DNA of 10,707 nt from Alphaproteobacteria bacterium (GTDB taxonomy: Bacteria > Pseudomonadota > Alphaproteobacteria > Rhizobiales > Xanthobacteraceae): positions 1 to 10,707 of the forward strand of contig VAZH01000117.1 of assembly GCA_005884465.1 (NCBI GenBank), in the 5' to 3' direction. The first letter of the stretch is position 1. The number at the start of each line of letters is the position of its first letter. Made by a program: the position numbers and the translations under genes. Positions 4,858-10,707 of the stretch are shown here, one piece after another. A model generated the notes under the pieces. It saw only the letters and a program-made list of their open reading frames with translations, had not been told where the DNA came from and did not search any database.

Positions 4858-6774
4858 TCAGATATTGGCAGCGAGATCGACGAGTTCGTCGAACAGAATG
4901 CCGGTCTTGGCCAGCATCCGCTCGATCTCGTCGGTTGCGTCGGGAACCGAACGCGCCGAGGTGTCGATCGTCAACTCGCTATTGGTGGGCGGCTGGTAAT
5001 CGTTGCCGATGCCGGTGAACGCCTGCAGCGCACCCGTGCGCGCCTTGGCGTAATGGCCCTTGGGATCGCGGCTTTCGCATATTTCGGCAGGCGTCGCGAC
5101 ATAGACTTCGCGGAACAGATCGTCAGCGATGCGGCGCGCCGCGGCACGATCTTCCCCGGAGGGCGAGACCGCGGCGACGATCGCGATGTGCCCGTTGCGG
5201 GCGAGATGGGTGGCGACTTCGGCCAGCCGGCGAATATTCTCGGTGCGATCAACCGCGGAGAAACCGAGGTCGCCATTGAGGCCGGCGCGCAGCGTATCGC
5301 CGTCCAGTAATACCGGCGAACCGCCATTGCTGAACAGCCTGCGTTCCAGCGCGCGTGCCAGCGTCGATTTTCCGGAAGCCGGCAATCCTGTCAGCCAGAC
5401 CACCGCGCCGTTGTGGCGATAACGCGCCGAGCGCTCGTCGGGGCGCAGCGCGGATTCCACCGGTACGATATCGACCGGAATAGCGCGTTGCCCGGCATCG
5501 ACCGACAGCACCAGACCACCGCCGGCAATGCGGCCACTGACCTCGATCACCAGGCGTCCGGTGCGTGGATTGTCGGTGTAGGGATCGGCGGCGAGCGGAT
5601 GCGCCAGCGAGATGTCGATCTCGCCGACATGATTGCGCGCGATCGATTTGTTCTCCACGCTCGACAATTCGCCGGGATCGACGGCTTTCTCAATGGCGAC
5701 CACGGTGGCGCGGGTTTCCCTTGTGCCGAGGCGCACCAGGATGGAGGCGTCCGTCGTCAGCGGTTTGTCGTGCAGCCAGAAAATGCGCGCGCGGATTCGG
5801 CGGGTATCGCGCGGGCTATCTCCGACATGGGCGATGACGTCGCCGCGCTCGATGAACAGTTCGCGATCGAGCGTAATTCCAACCGACCGCCCGGCGGTCT
5901 GCACGCCTTTGACGGGAGTTGCCGGCCAACCCTCGACGGTCCTGATCTTGGCGATCTTGCCCGCCGGCATGATGACGATCTCGTCTCCGGCGGCAAGGCT
6001 GCCGGACTCGATGCGGCCCGCCACGATGCGGCGGTCATCGAATTTGTAGATCGCCTGCACCGGCAGCCGCAGCGCAAGCGCTTGCAGCGGCCGCGCCGGC
6101 TCAAGGGCGTCGAGCGCCTCGACCACGGTAGGACCGCGATACCATCGGATTTTCGCCGTGCGCCCGGCAACGCCGTCGCCGTCGCGCGCTGAAATCGGAA
6201 TGACCGCCGTGGGCGTGACGCCGAGACCGGTCAGATGCGCGGAAATCTCGTTCTTGATTTCCTCAAATCGCGCCGCGCTGAAATCGACCCGGTCCATCTT
6301 GTTGACGACAACAGCGACCTGCTTGACGCCAAGCAAGTGCAGCAGGTAGCCGTGGCGCCGGGTCTGGTCGCGCACGCCTTCCAGCGCGTCGATGATCAGC
6401 AGCGCGCCGTCGGCCTGCGAGGCGCCGGTGATCATGTTGCGCAAGAATTCGGCGTGGCCCGGCGCGTCGATCAGCACCACGTCGCGGGATCTGGTACGGA
6501 AGCGAATCTGCGTGGTGTCGATGGTGATGCCCTGATCGCGCTCGGTCTGTAGCGCGTCCAAAAGAAACGACCATTCGAACGGCATGCCGCGCCGCGCGCT
6601 GACGGATTTGAGCATTTCGAGCTTGCCGTCGGGCAGGCTGCCGGTTTCGTGCAACAGCCGCCCGACCAGTGTGGACTTGCCATGGTCGACATGACCGACA
6701 ATGACGATGCGAACCTGCGGACGCGTGGTGCCGTTGGGCGTCGCTGCGATCGCTGCCGGGATGACCATGTTCAT
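4858..6774 (-). CDS. cysNC: Bifunctional sulfate adenylyltransferase subunit 1 / adenylylsulfate kinase
   Basis: This 638-residue fusion serves sulfate activation in the cytosol. The CysN half is an EF-Tu-like GTPase that drives ATP sulfurylase: GHVDHGKST at 27-35, DAPGH at 104-108, NKMD at 159-162, then beta-barrel domains. The C-terminal APS kinase (CysC) half starts near residue 450, with the ATP loop GLPASGKST at 463-471, then LLDGDTLRAGLN and DPKGHYAKARTG, and converts APS to PAPS. This is the CysNC/NodQ arrangement common in Rhizobiales. The phospho-acceptor region reads SPSGEDR at Ser537, where E. coli CysC has SPHRAER, so the residue pair after SerPro differs while Ser and the last Arg remain. 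The start is ATG 6774, 23 bases after the cysD stop; a GTG at 6786 is also in frame. A second ATG lies two codons into the gene. It forms an operon with cysD. Confidence 0.95.
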   Translation of the reverse strand: MNMVIPAAIAATPNGTTRPQVRIVIVGHVDHGKSTLVGRLLHETGSLPDGKLEMLKSVSARRGMPFEWSFLLDALQTERDQGITIDTTQIRFRTRSRDVVLIDAPGHAEFLRNMITGASQADGALLIIDALEGVRDQTRRHGYLLHLLGVKQVAVVVNKMDRVDFSAARFEEIKNEISAHLTGLGVTPTAVIPISARDGDGVAGRTAKIRWYRGPTVVEALDALEPARPLQALALRLPVQAIYKFDDRRIVAGRIESGSLAAGDEIVIMPAGKIAKIRTVEGWPATPVKGVQTAGRSVGITLDRELFIERGDVIAHVGDSPRDTRRIRARIFWLHDKPLTTDASILVRLGTRETRATVVAIEKAVDPGELSSVENKSIARNHVGEIDISLAHPLAADPYTDNPRTGRLVIEVSGRIAGGGLVLSVDAGQRAIPVDIVPVESALRPDERSARYRHNGAVVWLTGLPASGKSTLARALERRLFSNGGSPVLLDGDTLRAGLNGDLGFSAVDRTENIRRLAEVATHLARNGHIAIVAAVSPSGEDRAAARRIADDLFREVYVATPAEICESRDPKGHYAKARTGALQAFTGIGNDYQPPTNSELTIDTSARSVPDATDEIERMLAKTGILFDELVDLAANI

Positions 6775-6797
6775 CTGATCACTCACTCGAGGTCGGT

Positions 6798-7703
6798 TCA
6801 GAGATAGCCGGCGACGCGCAGCCGCTCGAAGGCGTCTTCGGTTTCGTGATCCAGCGCGCGGCCCGCACGTTCCGGCACCTTGGTGCCGTCGAGCTCGGTC
6901 AGGATTTCCTCGATGCTGGACGCAGTGGAGACCACGGGATTGGTAATGTCGGCGTCGCCCAGCGAACGATAGCGCTTGCCGTCTTTGGCGAGATAAAGCG
7001 GGATGATCGGGATGTTTTCGCGCTTGGTGTAGGCCCAGATATCGGCTTCGGTCCAATGCAGAATGGGGTGAATGCGCAAATGCGCGCCCGGCGGCGGCGA
7101 GGCGTTGAACTGGTCCCAGAATTCCGGTGGCTGGTCGCGCACGTCCCACCCGCCTTCGGTGCCGCGCGGCGAGAACACCCGCTCCTTGGCGCGGGTGGCT
7201 TCTTCGTCGCGGCGGATGCCGGCGATCAAACCGTCGAAACCATATTTGGCGAGCGCGAGTTTTAGCCCGTCGGTCTTGCGCGCGGCGGATCGCGCGGCCG
7301 GCGGCAAGGTCGGATCAATGGTTTCCAGCGGCGGGCAGGGTTCGATCTTCAGATCGAGCTGCCATTCCTCGCCGTAGCGATCGCGAAACGAATACATCTC
7401 CGGAAATTTCTTTCCGGTATCGACGTGCAATGCAGGGAACGGCACGCGGCCGAAGAACGCCTTGCGTGCCAGCCAGATCATCACGTTGGAATCTTTGCCG
7501 AGCGACCACAACAGCGCGAGCTTCTTCAGGCGCGCGAAGGCTTCCCGGAAAATGTAGATGCTCTGCGCCTCGAGCGCGTCGAGGTGATCCATGGCGGGCT
7601 GATGGGAGCGTGCATCGGTCGAGATTTGCCCGACCAGAGATCCCTCGGTCGGGCCGTTCCAACGCAACTGGTCCATGGCGGAATCCTTGTCGAGAAGATG
7701 CAT
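6798..7703 (-). CDS. cysD: Sulfate adenylyltransferase subunit 2
   Basis: This 301-residue catalytic subunit of ATP sulfurylase makes APS from ATP and sulfate together with the CysN GTPase. It belongs to the ATP pyrophosphatase fold. The PP-loop SLGKDS is at 67-72, HVDTGKKFPEM at about 93-103, and RRDEEATRAKERVFSPRG at about 164-181; HWTEADIW and the C-terminal GYL ending are also typical. Compared with E. coli CysD it has about 30 extra N-terminal residues and lacks a segment of similar size before the RSLGD stretch. The N-terminus is uncertain: ATG 7703 has AAGG seven bases upstream, and ATG 7676 has a somewhat better AAGGA at seven bases, giving 292 residues. The gene leads a cysD-cysNC operon and diverges from cysG across 144 bases. 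Confidence 0.94.
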   Translation of the reverse strand: MHLLDKDSAMDQLRWNGPTEGSLVGQISTDARSHQPAMDHLDALEAQSIYIFREAFARLKKLALLWSLGKDSNVMIWLARKAFFGRVPFPALHVDTGKKFPEMYSFRDRYGEEWQLDLKIEPCPPLETIDPTLPPAARSAARKTDGLKLALAKYGFDGLIAGIRRDEEATRAKERVFSPRGTEGGWDVRDQPPEFWDQFNASPPPGAHLRIHPILHWTEADIWAYTKRENIPIIPLYLAKDGKRYRSLGDADITNPVVSTASSIEEILTELDGTKVPERAGRALDHETEDAFERLRVAGYL

Positions 7704-7746
7704 CTCTGGACCTTGGCCTTTGGGGGGCGAAACTTCTATAGTTGCA

Positions 7747-7780
7747 CCGCAATGGAGAAGAAATAATTTTCTCTTTGCGG
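7747..7780. promoter_or_regulatory. 34-bp interrupted dyad in the cysD/cysG control region
   Basis: Outer arms CCGCAA (7747-7752) and TTGCGG (7775-7780) enclose inner arms GAGAA (7755-7759) and TTCTC (7769-7773). The centre is A/T-rich. It lies between the two divergent genes, just upstream of the cysG -35 candidate and at the 5' end of the predicted cysD transcript. It could be the site of a sulfur regulator, for example of the LysR family, or a leader hairpin. No regulator gene is visible in the window. Confidence 0.5.
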
Positions 7781-7783
7781 GCG

Positions 7784-7812
7784 TTGAACGAGACATATAT
7801 AGAAAATAATTC
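7784..7812 (+). promoter_or_regulatory. Candidate sigma70-type promoter for cysG
   Basis: TTGAAC at 7784-7789 is followed after 17 bases by TAATTC (7807-7812), or after 16 by ATAATT. The start would be near 7818, giving a leader of about 30 bases. The -10 match is moderate. Confidence 0.4.
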
Positions 7813-7819
7813 CAGTCAA
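7792..7819 (-). promoter_or_regulatory. Candidate sigma70-type promoter for cysD
   Basis: On the minus strand TTGACT (7819-7814) is followed after 16 bases by TATGTC (7797-7792), inside an A/T-rich tract. The predicted start near 7785 gives a leader of about 80 bases containing the 34-bp dyad. It overlaps the cysG promoter candidate on the other strand. Confidence 0.4.
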
Positions 7820-7834
7820 CCCCATAAGTTGGGG
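7820..7834 (+). promoter_or_regulatory. Small hairpin just before the cysG start region
   Basis: CCCCA (7820-7824) and TGGGG (7830-7834) pair around a five-base loop, 13 bases before the cysG ATG. The right arm is the start of the GGGGAAG that may act as ribosome-binding site. The hairpin could thus modulate translation, or be part of an operator. Confidence 0.35.
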
Positions 7835-7847
7835 AAGCGAGTGCCGC

Positions 7848-9284
7848 ATGCGATTCCTGCCGGTATTTCTCGATCTGCAAGCCGGTCCCGTGCTGCTCAT
7901 TGGCGCCGGCGAACTGGCGCGGGCGAAACTGCGCCTGCTGGCAGCGGCGGGCGCGCGCATTCGCTGGTACACGACCGATGGCAATCACGATGTAAGCGGC
8001 TTAGAGCCCGCCGACGCGGCGCGAATTGAGCTCGCCCAAGGCGATCCATTGGCTGCCGATCTTTCCGGAGTGATTGCAATTCTGTGTGCGGGCGCCGGCG
8101 ACATCGGGACTGCGATGTCGGCGCGGGCAAAGGCCGTCGGTCTGCCCGTGAATGTGATGGACGATCTTTCGCATTCGACTTTCATTTTTCCTGCCATCGT
8201 CGATCGCGGTGACGTGGTCGTCGCCATCGGCACCGGCGGAGCTTCGCCGGTGGTGGCGCGCCGCGTGCGCGAGCGCATCGAAGCGGTGCTGCCGGCTCGT
8301 GTCGGCGATCTCGCCAGCTTTATCGGGCGCTGGCGCAAACTGATCCACAATCGCATTCCGGAATTCACGCTGCGCCGCCGCTTCTGGGAGCGCGTGGTCG
8401 ATGGCCCGATCGGCGCGCTGGTTCTCGCCGGGCGCAAGGACGAAGCCGAAGCCGCGCTGAAAGATATCTCCGATCCCACCGCCTTTGCGGGCGGGTTAGC
8501 CTCAGGCCGCGCGGAGGGCAAGGTCACGCTGGTTGGCGCTGGCCCGGGCGATCCGGATTTATTGACCATCAGGGCGCTGCGCGCGCTGCAGGATGCCGAC
8601 GTCATCTTTTACGATGAGCTGGTCTCACCGGAAATTCTCGATCGCGCGCGCCGCGATGCGTCGCGCGTGCCGGTCGGCCGCCGCGTCGGAAAGCCGGGCA
8701 TCGGCCAGCACGCCATCAACAAGCTGATGGTTGAAGCCGCAAGGTCGGGGCAGCGCGTGGTGCGCCTCAAGGGCGGCGATCCCTTCGTGTTCGGCCGCGG
8801 CGGCGAGGAAGTCGAAGCGTTGCGGGAGGCCGGCGTCGCCTATTCGGTGGTGCCGGGAATTACCGCAGGCCTTGGCGCCGCCGCACAATTCGAGGTGCCG
8901 CTCACTTTCCGCCACGAGGCGCTGCGCATCACCTTCCTCACCGCCCACAAGGCCAAGGACGCGCAAACCGTCGACTGGTCGACGCTGACGGACGAGAAGA
9001 TGACGGTCGTCGTCTATATGGGGATGACGGCTGCGCCATCGGTTCGCGCCGGGCTGCTCGCCGCAGGACGCTCGCCGCAAACCCCGGTCGGGGTGTTCGC
9101 GCGGGTGACGCGGCCGGATGTGCAAGCCGCTGTCGGAACGCTCGATGAATTGCCCGCGCTGGTCGAACAGATCGATGGCGGTCCGGCCATTCTCATTATC
9201 GGCGACGTGGTCGCGCACTCCGCGCCATGGCGTCAGCCAAATCTCAATCATGTGATCACCCAACTGCTGGAAGCTGCCGAATGA
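7848..9284 (+). CDS. cysG: Siroheme synthase (precorrin-2 dehydrogenase / ferrochelatase and uroporphyrinogen-III methyltransferase)
   Basis: The 478-residue protein makes siroheme, the prosthetic group of the sulfite reductase encoded downstream. The N-terminal half (about 1-215) is the NAD-dependent dehydrogenase/chelatase: nucleotide-binding LLIGAGELARAKLRLL at about 17-31, NVMD with Asp105 matching E. coli catalytic Asp104, and GTGGASPVVARRVRE. The C-terminal half from Lys225 is the SAM-dependent methyltransferase: VGAGPGDPDLLT, YDELVS, VVRLKGGDPFVFGRGGEE, VVPGITAG and a YMGM motif. Several usual residues differ: Thr129 is at the E. coli Ser128 position, Arg278 replaces Lys270, and PLTFRHE replaces PLTHRD. 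The first base of its TGA stop lies within the next gene's ATG (ATGA overlap), indicating translational coupling. The start at 7848 is the only ATG with an intact N-terminus. Confidence 0.95.
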   Translation: MRFLPVFLDLQAGPVLLIGAGELARAKLRLLAAAGARIRWYTTDGNHDVSGLEPADAARIELAQGDPLAADLSGVIAILCAGAGDIGTAMSARAKAVGLPVNVMDDLSHSTFIFPAIVDRGDVVVAIGTGGASPVVARRVRERIEAVLPARVGDLASFIGRWRKLIHNRIPEFTLRRRFWERVVDGPIGALVLAGRKDEAEAALKDISDPTAFAGGLASGRAEGKVTLVGAGPGDPDLLTIRALRALQDADVIFYDELVSPEILDRARRDASRVPVGRRVGKPGIGQHAINKLMVEAARSGQRVVRLKGGDPFVFGRGGEEVEALREAGVAYSVVPGITAGLGAAAQFEVPLTFRHEALRITFLTAHKAKDAQTVDWSTLTDEKMTVVVYMGMTAAPSVRAGLLAAGRSPQTPVGVFARVTRPDVQAAVGTLDELPALVEQIDGGPAILIIGDVVAHSAPWRQPNLNHVITQLLEAAE

Positions 9285-9598
9285 CCTCTCCGCTTGAACA
9301 AAAGAAAATCAGAATCACCGGCCCGTCGGTGGTGACCGCCAATCGCACCTGGGATGGCGTGGTGATCTACCGCACCGCTCAGCAGGGATGGTCGGCGGAG
9401 CTGTCGGACGCCGCGATCGTACGCACCTCCGAGGAGGCGCGAGCGCTGCTCACCGAATCGGTCGCCGACGATGTCGGCGCGATCGGCGCCTACGTCGCGC
9501 CCGTGGAGGTCAAGGACACCGGCGCGATAACGCCCGGCAATCTGCGTGAACATATCCGGCTCCAGGGCGTCACCATCGAGCTTCCGGTTCCGGCATAA
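9281..9598 (+). CDS. DUF2849 family protein in the siroheme / sulfite reductase operon
   Basis: This 105-residue soluble protein has no signal peptide, no membrane segment and no cysteine. It begins MTSPLEQKKIRITGPSVVTA, continues with a compact region (TWDGVVIYRTAQQGWSAELSDAAIVRTSEEARALL), and ends in NLREHIRLQGVTIELPVPA. This is the pattern of DUF2849 (PF11011), a family of unknown function typically encoded beside sulfite/nitrite reductase genes in alphaproteobacteria. Its ATG overlaps the cysG stop by ATGA, with GGAAG seven bases before. The next gene starts 10 bases after its stop, whose final AA plus GG supply the AAGG ribosome-binding site. Such tight spacing implies a role tied to siroheme delivery, reductase assembly or electron transfer; that is inference. 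Confidence 0.85.
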   Translation: MTSPLEQKKIRITGPSVVTANRTWDGVVIYRTAQQGWSAELSDAAIVRTSEEARALLTESVADDVGAIGAYVAPVEVKDTGAITPGNLREHIRLQGVTIELPVPA

Positions 9599-9608
9599 GG
9601 CCACTCTC

Positions 9609-10707
9609 ATGTATGCATATGACGAACTCGATCGCACGATCATCAACGAACGTGTTTCTGAATTTCGCGATCAGGTGAAGCGGCGGCTGTCCGGCGAGCT
9701 CACCGAGGACGAATTCAAGATGTTGCGGCTGCAGAACGGCGTCTATCTGCAATTGCACGCCTATATGTTCCGCGTGGCGATCCCCTACGGAACGCTGTCG
9801 ACAAAGCAATTGCGTGCGCTCGCGCATGTCGCGCGGCGCTATGACCGCGGTTACGGCCACTTCACCACGCGGCAGAACATCCAGTTCAACTGGATCAAGC
9901 TCGCCGAGCTGCCCGATGCGCTCGCCGATCTCGCCGAAGTCGGCATCCACGCCATGCAGACTTCAGGCAACAACACGCGCAACGTCACGTCGGACCAATG
10001 GGCCGGTGTGGCCCCCGGCGAGGTCGAAGATCCCCGTATCTGGTCCGAGCTGTTGCGGCAGTACACGACGCTGCATCCGGAATTCTCCTTCCTGCCGCGC
10101 AAGTTCAAATTCGCCATCACCGCGTCGGATCACGATCGCGCGGCGATCAAGGTGCACGATATCGGCCTGCGGCTTTACAAGAACGCTGAAGGCGAGACCG
10201 GATTCGAGGTGCTGGTCGGCGGCGGGCTCGGCCGTACCCCCTTCATCGGCAAGACCATCAAGCCGTTCGTTCACGGCCATGATCTCCTCAGTTACGTCGA
10301 AGCGATCCTGCGCGTCTACAACCAGTACGGCCGCCGCGACAACATCTACAAGGCCCGCATCAAGATCCTGGTACATGAACTCGGCATCGAGAAATTCGCG
10401 CAGGAAGTTGAAGAAGAGTGGCTGCAGATGCGCGACAGCGCGCTGGCGATCGATGATGCCGTCATCGAGGACATCCGTTCGCGTTTCAGCTATCCGGCCT
10501 ACGAAAAGCTGCCGCATATGCCGGAGGAGTTGAAGAAGGCGGCGCATGATCCGCATTTCGAGGCATGGCGGAAGAACTCGGTCTTCCCGCACAAGGTGCC
10601 CGGCTACGCCATCGTGACGCTGTCGCTGAAGCCGGTCGGTGGACCGCCCGGCGACGCCACCGCCGACCAGATGGACGCCATCGCCGATCTGGCCGAAAAG
10701 TACTCCT
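9609..10707 (+). CDS. cysI: Sulfite reductase hemoprotein (nitrite/sulfite reductase family), truncated at the right edge
   Basis: The frame is open from ATG 9609 to the end of the window: 366 of an expected 550 or so residues. It reduces sulfite to sulfide with six electrons using siroheme and a 4Fe-4S cluster. The visible part holds the first ferredoxin-like half-domain, FTTRQNIQFNWIKL at about 85-98, TSGNNTRNVTSD, FLPRKFKFAI, VLVGGGLGR, and the start of the second repeat (PGYAIVTLSLKPVG). Arg55, Arg124, Lys165 and Lys167 fit substrate-binding Arg83, Arg153, Lys215 and Lys217 of E. coli CysI. Plant nitrite reductases have Asn at the last position, so sulfite is the likelier substrate. The cluster cysteines lie beyond the edge. 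In related genomes DUF934 and cysH follow, which I expect but cannot see. The ribosome-binding site AAGG overlaps the DUF2849 stop codon. Confidence 0.9.
   Translation, partial: MYAYDELDRTIINERVSEFRDQVKRRLSGELTEDEFKMLRLQNGVYLQLHAYMFRVAIPYGTLSTKQLRALAHVARRYDRGYGHFTTRQNIQFNWIKLAELPDALADLAEVGIHAMQTSGNNTRNVTSDQWAGVAPGEVEDPRIWSELLRQYTTLHPEFSFLPRKFKFAITASDHDRAAIKVHDIGLRLYKNAEGETGFEVLVGGGLGRTPFIGKTIKPFVHGHDLLSYVEAILRVYNQYGRRDNIYKARIKILVHELGIEKFAQEVEEEWLQMRDSALAIDDAVIEDIRSRFSYPAYEKLPHMPEELKKAAHDPHFEAWRKNSVFPHKVPGYAIVTLSLKPVGGPPGDATADQMDAIADLAEKYS

Noticed and set aside
5413..6192. A 259-codon open frame on the plus strand opposite cysNC
   Set aside because: It lies wholly antisense to the CysN domain, has no ribosome-binding site and the composition of a shadow frame.
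6775..7149. An upstream extension of cysNC by 125 residues into cysD
   Set aside because: This region is the out-of-frame end of cysD. The CysN homology begins just after the ATG at 6774.
7704..7847. A SAM-type riboswitch before cysG or cysD
   Set aside because: I could not find a conserved core or a pseudoknot-like arrangement of the known SAM or SAH classes. Only simple dyads are visible.
1..10707. CRISPR array, insertion sequence, phage, tRNA or defence system
   Set aside because: No regularly spaced repeats, transposase or integrase motifs, tRNA-like cloverleaf or defence domains were seen. Gene content is conserved core metabolism and envelope functions.

Overview
The window looks like chromosomal DNA from an alphaproteobacterium of the Bradyrhizobium / Rhodopseudomonas / Afipia group. 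This is inferred from the high-GC coding style, the fused cysNC gene, the order cysD-cysNC diverging from cysG-DUF2849-sulfite reductase, a DUF2865 protein, and stress promoters of the alphaproteobacterial EcfG type. No mobile element, CRISPR array, rRNA or tRNA was seen.

Left part (1-2451), envelope and stress genes. A truncated AI-2E-family transporter reads off the left edge. It diverges from an L,D-transpeptidase, which is followed closely by a DUF2865 secreted Cys-rich protein and a 51-residue membrane peptide. A CsbD-family stress protein converges on these from the other strand. Exact or near-exact GGAAC-N16-CGTT elements lie in front of the transpeptidase (407-431), csbD (2427-2451) and possibly the transporter (331-355). 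This suggests a small general-stress-response (EcfG sigma) neighbourhood.

Middle (2524-4857), carbon metabolism. A complete malate synthase G (glcB) with its catalytic residues intact is on the minus strand. Its start region carries a perfect 12-bp tandem duplication. Its 168-bp upstream gap holds two hairpins, one terminator-like, whose sequences overlap.

Right part (4858-10707), assimilatory sulfate reduction. cysD and cysNC (ATP sulfurylase plus APS kinase) are on the minus strand. They diverge from cysG (siroheme synthase), a DUF2849 gene and a sulfite-reductase hemoprotein gene that is cut by the right edge. The first pair activates sulfate to APS/PAPS. CysG makes the siroheme that the reductase needs. 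The 144-bp divergent region has overlapping promoter-like elements and a 34-bp dyad that could coordinate both arms.

Most of the window is conserved housekeeping sequence, and I see no clearly new multi-gene system. The observations most worth following are the stress promoter set, the structured glcB leader, the shared cys control region, DUF2849 embedded in the siroheme/sulfite reductase operon, and an altered Ser-loop in the APS kinase domain.
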